Assembly: GCA_021204025.1 (NCBI GenBank)
Contig: JAJQAC010000064.1
Span: 1-64,000 of the forward strand
Origin: Clostridiales bacterium
Lineage (GTDB): Bacteria > Bacillota > Clostridia > Lachnospirales > Lachnospiraceae
Direction: 5' to 3'
Length of the DNA: 64,000 nucleotides
The translations under genes and the position numbers were made by a program. The notes under the pieces are model-generated. The model had not been told where the DNA came from and ran no database searches. It worked only from the letters and a program-made list of their open reading frames with translations. Positions 57,950-64,000 of this stretch are shown piece by piece. The first letter of the stretch is position 1. The number at the start of each line of letters is the position of its first letter.

Positions 57950-60172
57950 ATGGAACGTTTGTGTATGGGATGCATGGAGATGTACGATGACAAGCTGCCG
58001 GTATGTCCGCATTGCGGGTACGCGTTTAATACGCCGCCGAAGCAGTCTTATCATATCGTACCGGGCTCGGTGCTGCATCAGCGGTTTATCGTGGGAAAGG
58101 TGCTGGGTTTCGGCGGTTTCGGCGTAACGTATCTCGGCTGGGATTATCTGATGCAGCGCAAGGTTGCGATCAAGGAATATCTGCCCAGCGAATTTGCGAC
58201 ACGTATGCCGACGCAGATGAAGGTGACGGTGTATTCCGGCGATAAGGAAGAGCAGTTTATGGACGGCCTGAAAAAGACCATCGATGAGGCGAGACGTCTG
58301 GCAAAATTTGAGACTGTGCCCGGGATCGTCCAGATCTATGACTGCTTTGAGGAAAACGGAACCTCGTATATCGTCATGGAGTTCCTCGAGGGGATGTCGC
58401 TGAAGCAGTACATTGCCCGCACGGGGAAGATGACTGTGGATCAGGCGTTTTCGGTCGTCCAGCAGGTGGCGGTCGCCATGGAAGCAGTCCATCGGTCAGG
58501 GATCCTGCATCGGGATATCGCGCCGGATAATATCTATGTGCTGAACCCGGACGACCCGGATCATCTGAAGGTGAAGCTGCTGGACTTTGGCGCGGCGCGT
58601 TACGCGACGACAAAGCACAGCAAGAGTCTGTCTGTGATTATCAAACCCGGCTACGCGCCGGAGGAGCAGTATCGCAGCCGGGGGGATCAGGGAACGTGGA
58701 CAGACGTCTATGCGCTGGCGGCGACCTTTTACAAGATGCTGACGGGAATTACACCGGAGGACGCGATGGAGCGGAGCGTGAAGGATGAGGTGAAACGTCC
58801 TTCTAAGCTGGGCGTCAAAATCTCCAAACCGATGGAAACCGCTCTGATGAATGCGCTTAATGTCAAGATCCAGGACCGCACTCAGACGATGGAGGAATTT
58901 GCTCAGGAGCTGATGGCGGCGGAGGTAAAAGAACGCAAGATCACAAAGACGAAGAACGATGTGGGCGCGATACCGAAATGGGTGATCGGGCTGGCCGGCG
59001 CCGGTATTGCGGCAATTGTGGTTGTGGGAGTTCTGATCGGAACAGGAAAGATCCCGATCGGCATCGGATGGGGACACAGCCAGATCGACGCGAATATGGC
59101 TCGTGTGCCAAATGTAGTCAACCATGACGCAGACGAGGCGGAGACGATGCTTTCCAATGAAAGTCTCGGCATGAGCAGAGATCGGGTTACCTATTCAGAA
59201 GAGATACCGGCGAATATGGTTTCCTATCAGGAGATCCAGGCCGGCAGCACGGTAGAAAAGAATACCGATGTGGTTGTCTGGATCAGTCTCGGCGAACGAA
59301 CCGGAGTAATCCCGTCGATCCTGGGCCAACAGCGGGAAGCTGCCGAGGAGATGCTGCAGGAGGCCGGTTTTGAGGATATTGAAATTGTAGAAGATACGGA
59401 AGCAGAGGGCATCTATAATTCGGTAGTTACGGTCAGCGAAGACGTCGGCAGCAGCGTCGGCCTGAAAACGACGATTACCATCACAATCTGTATGAATGAA
59501 AATGCCGAACGGGGAGACTCTTCGGAGCAGGTTGAAGTGCCGGATGTATCCGAACTGACAAAGGATGAGATCGAAAAAGTGATGGAAGAACTGGGACTGA
59601 AGATATCCTGGGTCGAGGAGTATCACGATACGATCGAAGAAGGCGCAGTGATCAGCCAGTCGCCGGAGAAGGGTGAGATGGCGAACAAGGATTCGTACAT
59701 AGAGATTCACATCAGTCTTGGCGTGGAACAGGTATATCTGGAACTGGAGAATATCCTTTACCAGCCGAGAAGCAGCGCAGAGAAGGCGATTGAGGAGCAG
59801 GATCTTATAGTAGGAAAAGTGACCGAGGAGTACAGCGATTCCATTGCTTCCGGTAATGTTATCCGGGTTCTGGGCGCGGACGGAAAGGAAATGCAGAATC
59901 AGGCCGCGCTGGATAAGGGAAGTTCACTTACCCTGGTGATCAGCAGAGGCAAGGATCCGGCGAAACAGACCGCGGCGGCGAGAGAGACCGCGGCACCGAC
60001 GCAGGCGCCGCAGACCACCGCAGCGCCGACACAGGCACCGGAAACGACCGCAGCGCCGACACAGGCGCCGGAGACAACGGCAGCACCGGAGACAACCGCG
60101 GCACCGGAGACAACGGCAGCGCCGACACAAGCTCCGACTAAGGATTCAGGGATGCCGGATATTAATTTCTAG
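57950..60172 (+). CDS. PASTA-type Ser/Thr-kinase-like membrane protein with zinc ribbon N-terminus
   Basis: CMGCMEMYDDKLPVCPHCGY; GFGGFGVTYLG, VAIKEYLPSE, HRDIAPDN, DFGAAR; TM; about four PASTA-like repeats; TTAAPTQAPE tail. Confidence 0.92.
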   Translation: MERLCMGCMEMYDDKLPVCPHCGYAFNTPPKQSYHIVPGSVLHQRFIVGKVLGFGGFGVTYLGWDYLMQRKVAIKEYLPSEFATRMPTQMKVTVYSGDKEEQFMDGLKKTIDEARRLAKFETVPGIVQIYDCFEENGTSYIVMEFLEGMSLKQYIARTGKMTVDQAFSVVQQVAVAMEAVHRSGILHRDIAPDNIYVLNPDDPDHLKVKLLDFGAARYATTKHSKSLSVIIKPGYAPEEQYRSRGDQGTWTDVYALAATFYKMLTGITPEDAMERSVKDEVKRPSKLGVKISKPMETALMNALNVKIQDRTQTMEEFAQELMAAEVKERKITKTKNDVGAIPKWVIGLAGAGIAAIVVVGVLIGTGKIPIGIGWGHSQIDANMARVPNVVNHDADEAETMLSNESLGMSRDRVTYSEEIPANMVSYQEIQAGSTVEKNTDVVVWISLGERTGVIPSILGQQREAAEEMLQEAGFEDIEIVEDTEAEGIYNSVVTVSEDVGSSVGLKTTITITICMNENAERGDSSEQVEVPDVSELTKDEIEKVMEELGLKISWVEEYHDTIEEGAVISQSPEKGEMANKDSYIEIHISLGVEQVYLELENILYQPRSSAEKAIEEQDLIVGKVTEEYSDSIASGNVIRVLGADGKEMQNQAALDKGSSLTLVISRGKDPAKQTAAARETAAPTQAPQTTAAPTQAPETTAAPTQAPETTAAPETTAAPETTAAPTQAPTKDSGMPDINF
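59985..60140 (+). repeat. In-frame 30-bp/15-bp tandem repeats encoding TTAAPTQAPE and TTAAPE
   Basis: Repeated units read directly from sequence and translation. Confidence 0.85.
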
Positions 60173-60235
60173 AATATCAATTTCCAGGATATTAATTACT
60201 TATAATTTTATTTTAAGAAAAAGGAGGGCTTTTAG

Positions 60236-61168
60236 ATGAGAAACAAAAAGAAAGTATTGGGAACCGCGTTGTTGTTGTCGATGGCATTCGCGATGTCCGC
60301 GCAGGCAGGAGTATGGAGTCAGAATGAGACCGGATATTATTATCTGACGGATGATAATGCTTATGCGAGAGAACAGCTGATGGAAATTGACGGGGTGACT
60401 TATGGCTTTGATTCGTCCGCCTACATGATGACAGGCTGGTCGCAGCTGGACGGAAACTGGTATTATTTTGATCCGGCAAGCGGAGCGATGGCAACCGGCT
60501 GGAAGGATCTGGAAGGTACCTGGTATTATCTGGATCCGTCCACAGGAGTGATGAAGACTTCATGGCTGAAGCTGGGATCAAACCGGTATTATCTGGACAG
60601 CAACGGAGCGCTCAAGATGAACTGCTTCTTTGACGCGGATGACGGATTTGCTTACCGTGCGGACGAGAACGGAGTCATCTATCGCAATACCAGTACGGAG
60701 GACGGCAATGGCAACATCTTTGTATATGACAGTGAGGGACGTATCAAGATCGCAAATACTTCTACCCGCGCAGCGGCTTCTGTGAGCGGCGGTTCATCAT
60801 TCTCAGATGAATATCTGACAATGGACAATTATGAGGAGTTTAAAGAAAATCTTGTAACTCTGAGATCGGAAGCGATTCAGGAAAAGGAAGACGAGCTGTA
60901 TGAGAAATACATGGAAAGGAAAGAAAAGGGAACTCTGAGCAGCTCAAAAATCTCCAGCTGGGAGTATACGACAACGAATGCTTTGACAAAACTTGGCCTG
61001 ACAGATGATGAGATTGATGCTTTCATCTACGCGGTAGAGCATGGGACATATGTTTACGGCGGCGATGAAGATTATGAGGATGATGACGACTATGATGACG
61101 ACTATGACTACGATTATGATTACGACTATGACGATGATTATGATTACGACGAAGATGAAGATGAATGA
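60236..61168 (+). CDS. Secreted choline/cell-wall-binding repeat protein with acidic Asp/Tyr-rich C-terminus
   Basis: Signal peptide; GWSQLDGNWYYFDPASGAMATGWKDLEGTWYYLDPSTGVMKTSW; tail EDYEDDDDYDDDYDYDYDYDYDDDYDYDEDEDE. Confidence 0.87.
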   Translation: MRNKKKVLGTALLLSMAFAMSAQAGVWSQNETGYYYLTDDNAYAREQLMEIDGVTYGFDSSAYMMTGWSQLDGNWYYFDPASGAMATGWKDLEGTWYYLDPSTGVMKTSWLKLGSNRYYLDSNGALKMNCFFDADDGFAYRADENGVIYRNTSTEDGNGNIFVYDSEGRIKIANTSTRAAASVSGGSSFSDEYLTMDNYEEFKENLVTLRSEAIQEKEDELYEKYMERKEKGTLSSSKISSWEYTTTNALTKLGLTDDEIDAFIYAVEHGTYVYGGDEDYEDDDDYDDDYDYDYDYDYDDDYDYDEDEDE

Positions 61169-61274
61169 CAGGGATTAAGCTGTTTCCTGTAATCGGTTGA
61201 ATCATGCAGATCCGGCTCATGAAAACAGACATGAGCCGGATCTGCTGCGTTGCGGATGAATTTTTTGTTGGAAT

Positions 61275-61544
61275 TTAACTTTTCTCTTGAATCGAACCTG
61301 CCGTCATCGGCATTTCGGAATCAGGAGAATCAGAATCGTCCGGCCGATATTCCATTACATCCTCCACATTGCACCCGAGAATTTTGCAGAGAACCTCAAT
61401 GGTATGGGTTGAGACATATTCGTTTTTCTTTAATCGTCCGATCTGACCGGCGCTGAAGTGGTAATACTGAATCAGCCGGTATTGTGAGATCTGTTTTTCG
61501 CGCATGGTATTCCAAAGCCTGTCATAAATAATCATGAAAGTCAC
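61275..61544 (-). CDS. XRE-like HTH regulator, copy 1
   Basis: QYRLIQYYHFSAGQIGRLKKNEYVSTHTIEVLCKILGCNVEDVMEY. Confidence 0.87.
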   Translation of the reverse strand: MTFMIIYDRLWNTMREKQISQYRLIQYYHFSAGQIGRLKKNEYVSTHTIEVLCKILGCNVEDVMEYRPDDSDSPDSEMPMTAGSIQEKS

Positions 61545-61599
61545 CTCTAATGTGAGTAAAAGATGACTCTATTAAAACAATAATATCCGAATATGCACA

Positions 61600-61685
61600 T
61601 TATCCAATAACGGATATGATTTTCGGAATATCAAATAATGCCCGGTTGATTCTTTCGGATACGGTAGCGCTGACTGTGGAAATGA
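61600..61685 (-). pseudogene. 3' terminal fragment of gpr created by the duplication
   Basis: Reverse complement encodes ISTVSATVSERINRALFDIPKIISVIG*, matching the C-terminus of gpr at 63010. Confidence 0.85.
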
Positions 61686-61751
61686 AGCTCAATAAGAGTA
61701 TCGTTATTTCTTGTATTTCTTTATTTGAGATAGTATAATAGCTATTAATTA

Positions 61752-62033
61752 GTGGATTACGACAGCGATGAAGATCTTTTTCTGGAATTTGATAAAGGAA
61801 AGGTGAGAGATGTGAAAAGAAATGAGTATATTTCTGATGAGCAGGTTGTAAAAAGAGTAAATACAGCAGTTAGACTGGAACTGGAGAAAAAAAAAGCAAT
61901 GGATATCCCTGTAGTTATTTATGATCGAAAGACTCAGAAAATTTTTCAGGAAAACAGTGACGGAAGCAGGGTGGAGATTAGCGAGAGATTAAGAAGGGGA
62001 CGCTATAGTGAGCGAGTTAAAAAAGAAACCTGA
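61752..62033 (+). CDS. Putative antitoxin upstream of zeta-type toxin
   Basis: Small charged 93-aa protein (GTG start; internal ATG possible) overlapping the toxin gene by 26 bp. Confidence 0.6.
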   Translation: MDYDSDEDLFLEFDKGKVRDVKRNEYISDEQVVKRVNTAVRLELEKKKAMDIPVVIYDRKTQKIFQENSDGSRVEISERLRRGRYSERVKKET

Positions 62034-62604
62034 AGTTGTAGTTTTTGCGGGTCCTAATGGTTCTGGGAAAAGTACATTTACCGAGTTGCTGAAACCACCA
62101 ATGGATTATATTAATGCTGATGAGATAAAAAAATATCTCAAATGTTCGGATTTAGAAGCCGCTCAGATAGCTGAAAAGCAGAGGGAAGAACATATTAAAC
62201 GAATGGAAGAATTTTGCTTTGAAACGGTTTTATCAACAGATAGGAATATAAAGCTGTTAAAGCGAGCTAGTAAATTCGGTTACTTTATCAGGTGTTATTA
62301 TGTGCTAACTGCAGATCCTGCAATCAACGTGCTAAGAGTAAAATCAAGAGTAGAGTCTGGCGGTCATGATGTGCCGAAAGAAAAGATTATATCGAGGTAT
62401 GATAAAGCATTAGAATTGGTGAAGGATCTCATTCAAATATGTGATGTTTGTCATATTTATGATAATTCCGGAGAAAAACCTTTTCGTATATTCAAAAAAA
62501 GGAAAGGCAATGTATATTATGATGAATGTGAAGATTGGTATCGGGAGGATATAGAGGCCTTGACGGGTATGAATGAAATGGAAAAGAAAAATTTAAATTT
62601 GTAA
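62008..62604 (+). CDS. Zeta-toxin family P-loop kinase
   Basis: VVVFAGPNGSGKSTFTELL, INADEIKKYL, FCFETVLSTDRNIKLLKRA; 198 aa. Confidence 0.87.
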   Translation: MSELKKKPEVVVFAGPNGSGKSTFTELLKPPMDYINADEIKKYLKCSDLEAAQIAEKQREEHIKRMEEFCFETVLSTDRNIKLLKRASKFGYFIRCYYVLTADPAINVLRVKSRVESGGHDVPKEKIISRYDKALELVKDLIQICDVCHIYDNSGEKPFRIFKKRKGNVYYDECEDWYREDIEALTGMNEMEKKNLNL

Positions 62605-62617
62605 GTTTCCTTTTGAG

Positions 62618-63095
62618 AGATCCGGCTCATGAAAACAGACATGGACCGGATCTGCTGCGTTGCGGATGAATTTTCTGTTGGAATTTAACGTTTCCTATGA
62701 ATCGGACCTGCCGTCATCGGCATTTCGGAATCAGGAGAATCAGAATCGTCCGGCCGATATTCCATTACATCCTCCACATTGCACCCGAGAATTTTGCAGA
62801 GAACCTCAATGGTATGGGTTGAGACATATTCGTTTTTCTTTAATCGTCCGATCTGACCGGCGCTGAAGTGGTAATACTGAATCAGCCGGTATTGTGAGAT
62901 CTGTTTTTCGCGCATGGTATTCCAAAGCCTGTCATAAATAATCATGAAAGTCACCTCTAATGTGAGTAAAAGATGACTCTATTAAAACAATAATATCCGA
63001 ATATGCACATTATCCAATATCGGATATGATTTTCGGAATATCAAATAATGCCTGGTTGATTCCTTCGGATACGGTAGCGCTGACTGTGGAAATGA
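62618..63095. repeat. 478-bp direct repeat, right copy
   Basis: See 61208-61685. Confidence 0.95.
62685..62954 (-). CDS. XRE-like HTH regulator, copy 2
   Basis: Identical to copy 1 except for the last residues (MTAGPIHRKR vs MTAGSIQEKS). Confidence 0.87.
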   Translation of the reverse strand: MTFMIIYDRLWNTMREKQISQYRLIQYYHFSAGQIGRLKKNEYVSTHTIEVLCKILGCNVEDVMEYRPDDSDSPDSEMPMTAGPIHRKR

Positions 63096-63927
63096 GTTCG
63101 TCCGCGTCCGGCGGGGTTACATAGAGGGAGCCGAATTCTGGTTCGAGAAGCTCGCGGATCAGCTGATACTGTTCTTCCGGAGTAAGCCCATCGAGATAAG
63201 AGCCGAGTCCCTGAGTGGCAGGGGAGGAGAGCAGTGCGTTGGTAAGACAGCTGACGGTGTCGTGGATGATAGCTGCAGCTCCGACTACTGTGGGGACGCC
63301 GATTGCAAGGACAGGAATGCCCAGACTTTCACGGGTCAGACTGTGACGGTGGTTGCCGACGCCGGATCCCGGATGGATGCCGGTATCTGTAATCTGGATC
63401 GTCGTACCGAGACGGCGTACACTTCGGGCAGCGAGAGCGTCGACGGCGATCAGCAGATGGGGATGAGTCTCCCGGAGAATGCCGGTCAGGATCTCAGAGG
63501 TTTCCATGCCGGTCTGTGCCATGACTCCGGGGACGATGGCGCTGATGACGGGGAGATTCTGACTCTGGCAGAAATGGTTGCCGTACTGATGTTCCAGCTG
63601 CCTTGTGATCTGGAGCTTCCGGGCGACTTTGGGTCCAAGAGAATCCGGAGTCACAGACGGATTGCCCAGACCGGCGATGAGAATATGGATCGGACCGGAT
63701 CGTGGGGCTTCGGCCAGCAGACCGACGGCGTGCCGCAGGATCTGCCGTGACAGTTCTTCTGAAATAAGCGCCAGTTCGGATTCGTCCTTATTTGTCATAG
63801 AGTCGATTTCCAGCGTCAGATAGACGCCGACGGGCTTTCGCATGGCTGCGGAACCACGTTCATTGAGGATCCTGACTTCCGTCATTTTGATCCGGCTTTC
63901 CGGTTCCGTCCACTCTCTCAGGCTCAC
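63010..63927 (-). CDS. gpr: Germination protease GPR (start may lie upstream of the first Met shown, near the window edge)
   Basis: ILIAGLGNPSVTPDSLGPKVARKLQITR, VDALAARSVRRLGTTIQITDTGIHPGSGVGNHR, GVPTVVGAA. Confidence 0.93.
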   Translation of the reverse strand: MSLREWTEPESRIKMTEVRILNERGSAAMRKPVGVYLTLEIDSMTNKDESELALISEELSRQILRHAVGLLAEAPRSGPIHILIAGLGNPSVTPDSLGPKVARKLQITRQLEHQYGNHFCQSQNLPVISAIVPGVMAQTGMETSEILTGILRETHPHLLIAVDALAARSVRRLGTTIQITDTGIHPGSGVGNHRHSLTRESLGIPVLAIGVPTVVGAAAIIHDTVSCLTNALLSSPATQGLGSYLDGLTPEEQYQLIRELLEPEFGSLYVTPPDADELISTVSATVSEGINQALFDIPKIISDIG

Positions 63928-64000
63928 GCCGGAGATCTCGCCGCCGTCCCCCGGAAAACTTTCCCTTTCTTCGACCGCCAGGTCTGTGCGGATTTCAAAA

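Larger units (their letters stand above)
61208..61685. repeat. 478-bp direct repeat, left copy
   Basis: Aligns with 62618-63095 at a constant 1410-bp offset with few mismatches. Confidence 0.95.

Noticed and set aside
61065-61165. GAY/TAY tandem repeats considered as a CRISPR or satellite array
   Set aside because: Reads in frame as an Asp/Tyr-rich protein tail; no spacer-repeat structure.
43998-61168. Type VI or type VII secretion locus
   Set aside because: No Tss, EssC, WXG100 or related components are present in the window despite the kinase/FHA/PP2C genes.
1-64000. tRNA/rRNA genes
   Set aside because: No convincing cloverleaf or rRNA core was recognised by eye; a tRNAscan/Infernal run would be needed to exclude them.

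Overview
The window is a chromosomal segment of a spore-forming, probably Lachnospiraceae-like Firmicute (taxonomy inferred from gene content). Housekeeping and sporulation genes fill about 1-38 kb: cvfB-like S1 protein, UgpC/MsmK-type ATPase, ftsEX with an M23 hydrolase, an S41 protease, a split metH, comEA, rlmH, the full spoIIIAA-AH operon, a GerMN protein, comEC, pepF, trmO and tandem mgtE. From 39 to 42.2 kb lies a decaying region: a frameshifted STAND/NB-ARC-TPR remnant and a frameshifted lipoprotein gene. The most unusual region is 43.9-61.2 kb, a phospho-signalling island with two PP2C phosphatases, three Ser/Thr-kinase-like proteins (all lacking the HRDxK catalytic-loop lysine), six FHA-domain proteins (one fused to VWA, one to a kinase), zinc-ribbon N-termini on four proteins, a PASTA sensor kinase, a kinase whose C-terminus resembles a solute-binding protein, a lipoprotein and wall-binding proteins. 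Repeated KTVS[L/Y] motifs beside the FHA domains suggest a GarA/OdhI-like phospho-threonine switch. A 19-bp motif with identical spacing to putative -10 boxes precedes three transcription units at 38.5-44 kb. A zeta-toxin module at 61.7-62.6 kb sits between 478-bp direct repeats that duplicate an HTH gene and the 3' end of gpr. Other points of interest are an A9 frameshift in spoIIIAA, a putative sigma-E promoter inside a terminator loop before spoIIIAA, a non-M-box leader terminator before mgtE, and dispersed hairpin repeats. No tRNA, rRNA or CRISPR was recognised by eye. All family assignments come from reading motifs; no database search was run.
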